The position numbers and the translations under genes are program-made. A DNA stretch of 10,649 nt from Marinosulfonomonas sp. (lineage in GTDB: Bacteria; Pseudomonadota; Alphaproteobacteria; Rhodobacterales; Rhodobacteraceae), in assembly GCA_015494385.1 (NCBI GenBank), contig WGBJ01000122.1, positions 1-10,649 on the forward strand, written 5' to 3'. Of the stretch, positions 1 through 6,414 are shown one piece after another. The notes under the pieces were generated by a model. That model was not told the DNA's origin and made no database searches. It saw only the letters and a list, made by a program, of their open reading frames with translations. How positions within the stretch are numbered: the stretch's first letter is position 1; each line of letters starts with the position of its first letter.

Positions 1-1269
1 CGCGCCCATCACATTTGTTGGTCGAACCGCCTTGTCGGTGGAAATCAGAATGAACCGTTCAATCCCGGCGGCCGCGGCGGCCTCGACCACGATCTGAGTC
101 CCGAGGACATTGTTGCGTGCGCCCTCCAGCTCGTTGCTTTCGACAAGCGGGACATGCTTGTAAGCGGCCGCGTGAAGGATGATTTCAACACCTTCATCCG
201 CGATCACATTGGATACGCGCGGACCATTTGTAACCGACCCGAGATATGCAGCCACTTCAATTCCGGCGCGATTTGCCTTGGGGCGCAGTTCCTGATCAAT
301 CGAGTACAGCTGGAATTCGCCTTGTTCAAACAGCACAATCCGCGCCGGATTACAGCTGATCAGCTGTCGGCACAGTTCAGAACCGATCGAGCCACCGGCC
401 CCGGTCACCATAACCACGCGTCCGGCGTAAGCTTTGGCAATTTCCGGTGTATCCAAAGCCACCTTGTCGCGCCCCAGAAGTTCATCCGGCGTAACCAACC
501 GCAAGTCTTCGGTGATTTTGTTACCGGCCATCATATCAACATAGGATGGCAATATATGGACCTCGACCCCCAACCCCGAAAGGTTAGAGATAATATCATT
601 CTGGCGTTCTTTCTGGACAGAGGGCATCGCAACCAGAATGCGCCCCACATTGTACTTCCTGATCAGTTTTTCGGCATCGGAAGGGGCGCAGACTGGCAAT
701 CCGGCAACCATCAAACCATGCAGGTTCGAGTTGTCATCGAGAAACGCAACCGGTCTGGCCTCTTTTGACTGCCGGAGGGCCGATGCCAACTGGATACCTG
801 CCGAGCCACCCCCGTAAATAAGCACCCTTTGCCTGACGCTGGAGCGGTCTGTCAGGTAGTTAATGACATGCAGGCCCAGCACCCGCATCAACACAGATCC
901 GACAAAAAACAACATTCCGAAAATCAGTGGCACGGATCGAGAGCCGCTGAGTTGTAAAAGATAACTTACGGCCATTGCTGTGATGGATAGCGATATAGCG
1001 GTCAATCCAACCTGCAGCATTGCACGGGTTTCAAAGGCATTCAGCTTGATTTTGGGCAGTTTGAAAAAATAGATGATTACCCCGCCAAAGGCCACCATAA
1101 GGATAAACAACCCCCAGGAATCCCTGATCATCGGAAATGGCGTAGCAGTTCCGTATCTAAGTGAAAACGCTGTATATAGCGCAATAGGGATAAGCGATAT
1201 ATCCGCTATCAGGAAAAGGCCCCTCTTAGCCGAACGGGACATGTTCAACACACGGTCGAGAAACAACAT
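1..1269 (-). CDS. Membrane-bound nucleotide-sugar 4,6-dehydratase, WbpM/CapD/PglF type (3' end outside window)
   Basis: The visible part is 423 codons; the family is usually about 600-650 aa, so the C-terminal third is missing. Such enzymes sit in the inner membrane and convert UDP-GlcNAc (or a related UDP-sugar) to a 4-keto-6-deoxy sugar, the first step towards deoxy- and amino-sugars of surface polysaccharides. Four hydrophobic segments lie near residues 17-36, 52-70, 84-106 and 114-136. A first nucleotide-binding-like domain (CoA_binding_3 type) follows, with IYGGGSAG at 151-158. The catalytic Rossmann domain opens with VTGAGGSIGSE at 288-298, and HAAAYKHVPLVE (366-377) and STDKAV (410-415) are typical of the family. 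Met421 in NVMGA stands where short-chain dehydrogenases carry the catalytic Tyr, as in the long WbpM-type enzymes. The ATG at 1269 is supported by AGAGGT (1277-1282, minus) seven bases upstream. It is transcribed away from the Wzc-like gene. Exact substrate and product cannot be told from sequence. Confidence 0.93.
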   Translation of the reverse strand, partial: MLFLDRVLNMSRSAKRGLFLIADISLIPIALYTAFSLRYGTATPFPMIRDSWGLFILMVAFGGVIIYFFKLPKIKLNAFETRAMLQVGLTAISLSITAMAVSYLLQLSGSRSVPLIFGMLFFVGSVLMRVLGLHVINYLTDRSSVRQRVLIYGGGSAGIQLASALRQSKEARPVAFLDDNSNLHGLMVAGLPVCAPSDAEKLIRKYNVGRILVAMPSVQKERQNDIISNLSGLGVEVHILPSYVDMMAGNKITEDLRLVTPDELLGRDKVALDTPEIAKAYAGRVVMVTGAGGSIGSELCRQLISCNPARIVLFEQGEFQLYSIDQELRPKANRAGIEVAAYLGSVTNGPRVSNVIADEGVEIILHAAAYKHVPLVESNELEGARNNVLGTQIVVEAAAAAGIERFILISTDKAVRPTNVMGA

Positions 1270-1276
1270 ACAAACT

Positions 1277-1282
1277 ACCTCT
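1277..1282 (-). promoter_or_regulatory. Ribosome binding site of the dehydratase gene
   Basis: AGAGGT on the minus strand, seven bases before the ATG at 1269. It decides this start over the in-frame ATG ten codons further in. Confidence 0.6.
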
Positions 1283-1293
1283 TTACAAGCGGG

Positions 1294-1310
1294 TGCATTC
1301 ACATGCATTC
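1294..1310. repeat. Tandem heptamer TGCATTC x2, 10-bp period, upstream of the dehydratase gene
   Basis: TGCATTC occurs at 1294-1300 and 1304-1310, so the two copies lie on the same DNA face, one helical turn apart. They are 25-41 bp upstream of the dehydratase start. The spacing suits a regulator binding a direct repeat, but two short copies can arise by chance and I recognise no known operator. Confidence 0.25.
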
Positions 1311-1366
1311 GCTTACCCTACCCACTAAGCGACCCTAGCTTTTATAACTACCCCATTGGATTTATA

Positions 1367-1385
1367 TTGAATAGTAAAAATTCAA
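1367..1385. promoter_or_regulatory. Dyad TTGAAT-N7-ATTCAA in the divergent promoter region
   Basis: A perfect 6-bp inverted repeat with a 7-bp AT-rich spacer. It lies in the most AT-rich part of the 233-bp region between the dehydratase (minus) and the Wzc-like gene (plus), roughly 100 bp from the first and 120 bp from the second. The form (19-bp dyad) fits a dimeric repressor or activator controlling both directions. An adjoining imperfect dyad, AACACGGGC (1384-1392) with GCCCGGGTT (1411-1419), overlaps its right arm. I could not place a convincing -35/-10 pair for either gene. Confidence 0.3.
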
Positions 1386-1502
1386 CACGGGCCAGTTAAC
1401 GCTTCGTAAAGCCCGGGTTGACGCGAAGATACTTAATTGCCACCCATGGGTTTCGCTATGTCAGACGATCCAGAATTGTTACATTGACCTTGAATAACAG
1501 GT

Positions 1503-3677
1503 ATGCAAAGCAGTCATTCTGTTCCCCGAGTAACGAGCAAGATGAACACAGCGCGCATGAACTTACCTATATCCCATTTGGAATCCCAGGGTTCACCGGA
1601 AGGTGAAATTGATCTTATGTTGATTGTCCGCACGCTGTGGCGGGGTAAAATTTGGATCATTCTGTCGACGATTATCGCCCTGTTGATTGGCGGGTATTAT
1701 GCGTTTTCAGTAGCGACGCCTTTGTACAGGGCCAAGGCCGTTGTTATGCTGGAAAACCGGCAGGAACAGGTCGTCGATATCGAAAGCGTCATGACCGGTC
1801 TTTCCGGAGATCAGGCCGCTGTGAATACAGAAGTTGAGGTCATCCGTTCGCGAGGGTTGCTAGAGAAGCTTGTCTTGAAACTGGGCCTTCTGAACGACCC
1901 CGAATTCAATGTGGAATTACGGCCGGAACCCTTCCTGTCGATAGGAAAAGTTGTAAAATTTTTCAAAGGGTTATTGGGGCTTCCAGCAAAAGACAAGAAA
2001 CAGCTGAGTGAGCGCGATATTCTGGATGCGACAATAGACGAGTTGTTGAAAAAGTTATCCGTTTCGAACATCCGCCAAAGCTATGTTTTCAATATTGTCG
2101 CAACTTCGGAAGATCCGCGCAAAGCTGCCGAAATTGCCAATACACTGGGTGAGCTTTACATCCTTGATCAGCTGGAAGTGAAGTTCGATGCAACCGCCCA
2201 AGCAACCGAATGGTTAACCGAAAGAGTTACCCAGTTGCAGGACGAATTGGAAAAGGCGGAAGCCGCTGTAAAAAAATTCGCCTCCAATTCGGATCTGGTG
2301 GGGCCGGAATCGCTGGACGCACTAAACCGGCAACTGAAAGACCTGCGGGAAAGACTGTCGAAATCCGAAGCCGCCGAACGCGATGCTCGCGAGCGCGCCA
2401 ACCGCCTGCACGCACTGGCTGACGCGAATGATTTGGAGGGTTTTGCCAAGCTGGCCAATGACCCGACCTTGCGCCGGCTGATTTCCGCCCAAGAAACAGA
2501 AAACGCGGACACGCTAGACACCTTCAAGGCGCGTATGACCAGAATCCTGCAAACAGCAGATCAGAAAACCGCGCAACGGGCCAATCAGATCAACACGCTT
2601 ACCCAATCAATAGAAAGCCTGCAGCAACAGATCGAAAGCCAGTCGAAAGATCTGGTCGAGCTGCAGCAGCTACAAAGGGAAGCCGAAGCCAGCCGCTTGA
2701 TCTACGAATATTTCCTGAGCCGGATGAAAGAAACAAGTGTGCAGCAGGGGATCCAGCAAGCGGACAGTCGGGTTCTGTCATATGCGGTTGTGCCGCTAAA
2801 ACCTTCATCCCCGCGTAAAGGGATCATTTTGGTTCTGTCCGCGTTTCTTGGTATGCTTTTCGGATCAGGCATCGTTTTGCTGAAAGAATTCGCCCAGAAT
2901 ACTTTCCGTACACCCGAAGATCTGGAACATCTGGCCGGAGCAACGGTGATGGGTCAAATTCCGGTCATACCGGCGAAAAAACGAAAGAAGGTTTTACAGT
3001 ATCTAACTGACAAACCGACATCTGCCGCGGCAGAAGCCATCCGGAATTTGCGCACGTCGATACTTTTGTCCAATGTCGACAACCCGCCAAAAGTTATCAT
3101 GTCCACGTCTTCCATCCCCGGGGAAGGGAAAACGACACAATCTCTGGCCTTGGCTCAAAACCTGTCCGGGCTGGGGAAGAAAGTGTTGCTGGTCGAAGGC
3201 GACATCCGCCGCAGAACATTCGCCGAGTATTTTGATATCAAAAACCAACAGGGGCTATTGGCAGTGCTATCGGGCGAGGCCAAGCTGGAAGATGTGGTCA
3301 TATTCAACGAGGACCTGAAAGCCGATGTTCTTATTGGCGAAAAATCGGCAGTGAACGCGGCGGATGTGTTTTCCTCGGACAAGTTTCATGCCTTTCTGGA
3401 TGAGCTACGCGAAAAATACGATTATGTCATTATCGATACCCCTCCGGTACTTGCCGTGCCGGACGCGCGGGTTATCGGTCAATCGGTTGACGCTGTTTTG
3501 TATACGGTCAAATGGGACAGCACCACACGCCGTCAGGTGGCCGAAGGGCTGAAATCACTCAGAAGCGTCGGGACGGCTGTAACAGGTCTGGTTTTGGCCC
3601 AAATCGACAAGCGCGGCATGAAACGCTACGGCTATGGTGACAGCTATGGTGCATATGGCGATTACTATGACAACTGA
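1503..3677 (+). CDS. Wzc/ExoP-like polysaccharide co-polymerase with bacterial tyrosine (BY) kinase domain
   Basis: Inner-membrane protein of 724 aa, the usual size for the fused Wzc/ExoP type, which governs chain length and export of exopolysaccharide or capsule together with an outer-membrane Wza-type channel. In order: Wzz-type N-terminal region with TM1 (about 50-71), a long periplasmic coiled-coil part (about 215-425, Glu/Gln/Lys/Ala rich), a Pro-containing stretch (VVPLKPSSP) before TM2 (about 441-461), then the cytoplasmic kinase. The kinase has the oligomerisation motif EAIRNLR (E511, R514, R517), Walker A PGEGKTT (539-545, K543), Walker A' LLVEGD (E565, D567) and Walker B VIIDTPP (D645). 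Its tail holds six tyrosines (Y709, Y711, Y715, Y718, Y721, Y722), the usual autophosphorylation cluster. The first acidic residue of Walker A' is Glu where Asp is usual. The start is uncertain: ATG 1503 has only AACAGGT close by, and in-frame ATGs at 1542 and 1557 are possible. Confidence 0.95.
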   Translation: MQSSHSVPRVTSKMNTARMNLPISHLESQGSPEGEIDLMLIVRTLWRGKIWIILSTIIALLIGGYYAFSVATPLYRAKAVVMLENRQEQVVDIESVMTGLSGDQAAVNTEVEVIRSRGLLEKLVLKLGLLNDPEFNVELRPEPFLSIGKVVKFFKGLLGLPAKDKKQLSERDILDATIDELLKKLSVSNIRQSYVFNIVATSEDPRKAAEIANTLGELYILDQLEVKFDATAQATEWLTERVTQLQDELEKAEAAVKKFASNSDLVGPESLDALNRQLKDLRERLSKSEAAERDARERANRLHALADANDLEGFAKLANDPTLRRLISAQETENADTLDTFKARMTRILQTADQKTAQRANQINTLTQSIESLQQQIESQSKDLVELQQLQREAEASRLIYEYFLSRMKETSVQQGIQQADSRVLSYAVVPLKPSSPRKGIILVLSAFLGMLFGSGIVLLKEFAQNTFRTPEDLEHLAGATVMGQIPVIPAKKRKKVLQYLTDKPTSAAAEAIRNLRTSILLSNVDNPPKVIMSTSSIPGEGKTTQSLALAQNLSGLGKKVLLVEGDIRRRTFAEYFDIKNQQGLLAVLSGEAKLEDVVIFNEDLKADVLIGEKSAVNAADVFSSDKFHAFLDELREKYDYVIIDTPPVLAVPDARVIGQSVDAVLYTVKWDSTTRRQVAEGLKSLRSVGTAVTGLVLAQIDKRGMKRYGYGDSYGAYGDYYDN

Positions 3678-3700
3678 TCCCCACCGTTCGCAGCGATAAG

Positions 3701-3726
3701 GGATTTGTAAATGTTTTGACAAATTC
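3701..3726 (+). other. Inverted repeat in the Wzc-DUF2793 gap (possible operator or weak attenuator)
   Basis: ATTTGT (3703-3708) pairs with ACAAAT (3719-3724). Adding a G-T and a G-C pair outside gives an 8-bp arm around a 10-base loop. A run of five T follows, but only ten bases later and after a GC patch, so this is a poor terminator. Its right arm overlaps a TTGACA hexamer (3716-3721) that could be the -35 box of a promoter for the next gene; no good -10 box follows at the usual distance. An operator over a secondary promoter is as likely as an attenuator. Confidence 0.3.
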
Positions 3727-3727
3727 T

Positions 3728-3758
3728 AACCCGGATTTTTGCATCTCTGATCGGGGTT
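3728..3758 (+). promoter_or_regulatory. Hairpin that would mask the ribosome binding site of the DUF2793 gene
   Basis: AACCC (3728-3732) can pair with GGGTT (3754-3758), and GAT (3734-3736) with ATC (3750-3752), leaving one G-G mismatch. The right arm contains the GGGG that is the only plausible Shine-Dalgarno sequence for the ATG at 3763. If the stem forms in mRNA it would lower translation of the DUF2793 protein relative to the Wzc-like protein upstream. The stem is imperfect and the effect is inferred. Confidence 0.3.
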
Positions 3759-3762
3759 ATCC

Positions 3763-5520
3763 ATGTCTGACATCTCTGCCAATCTGTCCTTGCCTTTTAT
3801 CCTGCCCTCGCAGGCACAAAAACACGTCACCTTTAACGAAGGGATGCGGCGGCTGGATGCGCTTGTCCAACTGGTGATCCTGGCGGCGGATCAAACAGCC
3901 CCGCCGACAACGCCGAACGACGGGGACAGGTATATTGTGCCTTTGGGGGCCACCGGCAGTTGGTCCGGCCACGAAGGCGAAATCGCTGTGTTCGAGGAGA
4001 CCGTTTGGCAGTTCCTGATGCCCGCCAAAGGGTGGGTTGGCTGGGTTGATCCGGCCAATGAATTCTATGTTTTCGATGGCACCGACTGGCTGCCATTCAG
4101 CGATACGCTTGATTTGCAAAATCTGGATATGGTCGGGGTTGCAACGACTGCCGACACCACAAACCGGCTGGCCGTTGCCTCCGAAGCCAGCCTGTTCACA
4201 CATGCCGGTGCAGGCCACCAGATGAAGCTGAACAAAGCGGGGGCGGCAGATACAGCCAGCCTGTTGTTCCAAACGGGATGGTCCGGACGCGCGGAAATGG
4301 GCACCGCCGGAAATGACGATTTTGCAATCAAGGTCAGTGATGACGGGGCGACATTCCACACTGCAATGGTTGCCACGGGCGCCACAGGCCGCGTTCAGTT
4401 TCCTTCCGGTGTTGATGGTCTGGCCCCTGCCGATTTCGGGAACGGCCCGTTACTGACGACCGATTACAGCGCCTCGAAAGGGGTTGATCTGGTGGTCAAC
4501 TCGACCGGTTTGCTGGGGAACAGTTATAACTACCCGCCTGAATTCACCTATGATCCGGTTGTCACACCGAATTTGCCTGCCAGTTTCTATTATTCGGGTT
4601 ACTTCACCACTGCGGTTAAAATGCAAGAGTTCCTGCCGGTAGACCCCAACAAGGTTTACCGCCTGCAATCCTATGTCCGTCAAGAGAGCCTTGCCGGTGA
4701 CTGGAGCGCCTTTAGCAACGGGGAACGGCATGCGCAGTATATGGGGCTTTATGCCTATGATGCTGACTGGCAAGTGATTAACGCACAACATCATATGCGC
4801 TACAAACACAACGGGATCGACAGCCTGACGACACTGGCTGCCCCGCTTGCCCCGGGGGATACAACAATTACGCTGGTGGATTCCAGTGGCTGGAATGAAA
4901 CCAACACATCGACCTATAACCGCGGGGTGATTGTTTTCGGCTACAAGAACAGTGCCGGATACCAATACGAGTTTTATAGCAGGTTGGTGGAACCGGACTT
5001 GTTCGATCTGGGGCAGGTTAACAAAACAACCCATATCATCACCCTGAACAAACCCTTTCCCGCGAGCATGGGCAATCCTGATGATGCATCGGGGATTTGG
5101 CCTGTGGGCACCAAAATTGCCAATCCGTCCAGCGGCAGTTCGTTCAAATACGCGTTTTATTCAAACCTGCACGTTCCACAGGTGGACCGCTGGTATTCAA
5201 CAAACGGATATATTGGTGGTGTCGACAATTCCGGAACCAACTATACGGCCAACTTCCCCCCGGGGACCACATATGTAATCCCTTTCTGGCTACCGAACTT
5301 CAGCAATCGCGCAGGCGGGTTTTCGGGGCATCCGGATACAGGAACCGGTCATAAGGTCTGGTTCACCGGTGCTTCGGTCACGCCCGAGCCTATGGCCGTT
5401 CTGTCCGAAGTTCTGACCGGCGCAAACACTGGCCGTAAGGATATCAAAGCGCCCGTTGGTGATTTTGCGACCGGCTCTGTTTCGCTTGTTGCCGCCGGCA
5501 CAAGCATTGATCCGGTGTAA
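3763..5520 (+). CDS. DUF2793 phage/GTA tail-fibre-like protein with an uncharacterised C-terminal region
   Basis: A 585-aa protein without signal peptide or membrane segment. Residues 5-112 look like DUF2793: LSLPFILPSQAQKHVTFNE, then GDRYIVP, a short Gly/Trp-rich stretch and YVFDGTDWLPF. Residues 117-218 continue in the style of alphaproteobacterial phage tail proteins, with TTNRLAVASEASLFTHAG, GHQMKLNKA and TASLLFQTGWSGRAEMG. The remaining part (about 245-545) is rich in Tyr, Asn, Gly and Ser; FYYSGYFT and LPVDPNKVYRLQSYVR are reminiscent of jelly-roll carbohydrate-binding modules, but I cannot name the family. The gene follows the Wzc-like gene after 85 bp on the same strand and is closed by a hairpin. 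ATG 3763 fits the start of the domain and has GGGG upstream. The role is unknown: a structural or adhesin protein of a phage or gene transfer agent, or a surface-polysaccharide-associated protein. The family call is fairly secure; the function is inference. Confidence 0.85.
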   Translation: MSDISANLSLPFILPSQAQKHVTFNEGMRRLDALVQLVILAADQTAPPTTPNDGDRYIVPLGATGSWSGHEGEIAVFEETVWQFLMPAKGWVGWVDPANEFYVFDGTDWLPFSDTLDLQNLDMVGVATTADTTNRLAVASEASLFTHAGAGHQMKLNKAGAADTASLLFQTGWSGRAEMGTAGNDDFAIKVSDDGATFHTAMVATGATGRVQFPSGVDGLAPADFGNGPLLTTDYSASKGVDLVVNSTGLLGNSYNYPPEFTYDPVVTPNLPASFYYSGYFTTAVKMQEFLPVDPNKVYRLQSYVRQESLAGDWSAFSNGERHAQYMGLYAYDADWQVINAQHHMRYKHNGIDSLTTLAAPLAPGDTTITLVDSSGWNETNTSTYNRGVIVFGYKNSAGYQYEFYSRLVEPDLFDLGQVNKTTHIITLNKPFPASMGNPDDASGIWPVGTKIANPSSGSSFKYAFYSNLHVPQVDRWYSTNGYIGGVDNSGTNYTANFPPGTTYVIPFWLPNFSNRAGGFSGHPDTGTGHKVWFTGASVTPEPMAVLSEVLTGANTGRKDIKAPVGDFATGSVSLVAAGTSIDPV

Positions 5521-5533
5521 TAAAACCCGGCAC

Positions 5534-5564
5534 CCTTCAGGTCTGGCCCTGTCAGGCCTGAAGG
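5534..5564. terminator. Convergent terminator hairpin
   Basis: CCTTCAGG (5534-5541) and CCTGAAGG (5557-5564) are perfect complements. The stem extends inward with G-T wobbles to 13 pairs around the loop CCCTG (5547-5551). It lies 14 bp after the DUF2793 stop and covers the stop codon of the minus-strand phosphoesterase (5552-5554). There is no good T run on the plus side; on the minus side TTTTATTA follows about nine bases after the stem. It probably ends transcription from both sides. Confidence 0.6.
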
Positions 5565-6313
5565 AAATCAATCCCCTGATCGCTGATACTGGCGGCGGTC
5601 AACCGGCCCGTTGCATATGCCCCCGTATCAACCGACACACGGCCGTTTTCGATGGTCGGGCTGTCAACGATGGTATGGCCATGCACAGTCCAGATTCCAT
5701 CCTGTCGGGGCTTTTGCGTAAAATCCTTGTGCCCCCATTTTAGCACCCGTTCTTGCTGTTGATCGATCGGCACCGCAGGATCGGCCGCTGCATGAACGAC
5801 AGCCACATTGCCACTTTGCCAAAATGTGGGAAGCGAACGGAGCCACTCAACCATGTCATCGCCCATCGCCTCGACCAGCTGTTCCCTTGCATATTCCAAT
5901 GCCAGACCATTGCTGCCGGTCGAAACACCCGACACCCCGAAACTGGCCAGCGTTTGCAACCCGCCAAATTTAATCCAGCGCGCACCCCGTTCAGCGGGCT
6001 GGTCGATGAATTTAAGCATCATGTCCTCGTGGTTGCCCGCCAGACAGATTGCCGATGTGTTTTGCAATTCGAACAGGCGCCTTAGAACAGCCGCACTTTC
6101 CTCGCCGCGATCAACATAATCCCCGACAAAAACAAGCCGCGCCTGCCCGTCCTTATTGGCCTGATCTATCTTGTCCAATAACTGCTCAAGTAAGCGGTCG
6201 CATCCATGCAAATCCCCAATAACAAAGAACGACTCGTCCGGTTGGACCGGTGCGTCAAAGGTGCGGGTGTTTGCATTGGAGCTGCTTGAGAAAAGTCGGC
6301 GTAGGAGTTTCAT
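5552..6313 (-). CDS. PPP-family metallophosphoesterase (serine/threonine protein phosphatase-like)
   Basis: A complete 253-aa cytoplasmic protein with all the metal-site motifs of PPP phosphatases in order: GDLHG (33-37), GDYVDRG (64-70), GNHE (93-96), a later His in VVHAA (H174), and VHGHT (210-214), followed by SVDTGAY (227-233). It binds two metal ions and hydrolyses phosphoester bonds. Relatives include bacterial Ser/Thr protein phosphatases and the ApaH-like diadenosine tetraphosphatases, and the motifs alone do not tell which. The first 25 residues (Ser/Asn/Arg rich) precede the domain and look disordered. The gene lies 101 bp downstream of the histidine kinase on the same strand, and a possible promoter in that gap suggests it can be transcribed alone. 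The ATG at 6313 is the only in-frame start near the domain; its ribosome binding site (ATGAG) is weak. The neighbouring tyrosine kinase is not a likely substrate on sequence grounds. Confidence 0.9.
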   Translation of the reverse strand: MKLLRRLFSSSSNANTRTFDAPVQPDESFFVIGDLHGCDRLLEQLLDKIDQANKDGQARLVFVGDYVDRGEESAAVLRRLFELQNTSAICLAGNHEDMMLKFIDQPAERGARWIKFGGLQTLASFGVSGVSTGSNGLALEYAREQLVEAMGDDMVEWLRSLPTFWQSGNVAVVHAAADPAVPIDQQQERVLKWGHKDFTQKPRQDGIWTVHGHTIVDSPTIENGRVSVDTGAYATGRLTAASISDQGIDFLQA

Positions 6314-6343
6314 AGGCTCATTTCACTTAGTACATACCTTTCC

Positions 6344-6349
6344 ACTATA
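6344..6349 (-). promoter_or_regulatory. Possible -10 box for the metallophosphoesterase gene
   Basis: TATAGT on the minus strand matches the sigma70 -10 consensus at five of six positions and lies 30 bp before the ATG at 6313, which would give a short leader. The upstream region is AT rich (TTTCGAAA at 6365-6372) but carries no good -35 hexamer. Confidence 0.3.
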
Positions 6350-6383
6350 TCCCGAAGGTTTAAGTTTCGAAATATGATATCGT

Positions 6384-6414
6384 GTCGCGCAGCGACGGGG
6401 CAATGCAGGGCCCC
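6384..6414 (-). terminator. Tandem GC-rich hairpins directly after the histidine kinase stop
   Basis: GGGGC (6397-6401) pairs with GCCCC (6410-6414) around eight bases, and GTCGC (6384-6388) pairs with GCGAC (6392-6396) around three. The two stems abut and begin directly after the TAG at 6415-6417. No U run follows, so this is at best a weak or factor-assisted terminator, or a 3'-end stabiliser. Confidence 0.3.

Noticed and set aside
154..768. 204-codon open frame on the plus strand
   Set aside because: Antisense to the dehydratase, whose continuous frame carries the Rossmann and STDK motifs; the plus-strand product has no recognisable features.
1442..1451. Palindrome ACCCATGGGT as a proven operator
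   Set aside because: A single 10-bp palindrome without partner repeats or match to a known site; kept only as part of the promoter-region observation.
1418..1606. 62-codon open frame before and into the Wzc-like gene
   Set aside because: It runs out of frame into the coding region, has no convincing start signal and no recognisable product.
4450..5034. 194-codon open frame on the minus strand inside the DUF2793 gene
   Set aside because: It is antisense to the C-terminal part of that gene, has no ribosome binding site, and the plus-strand frame is continuous through it.
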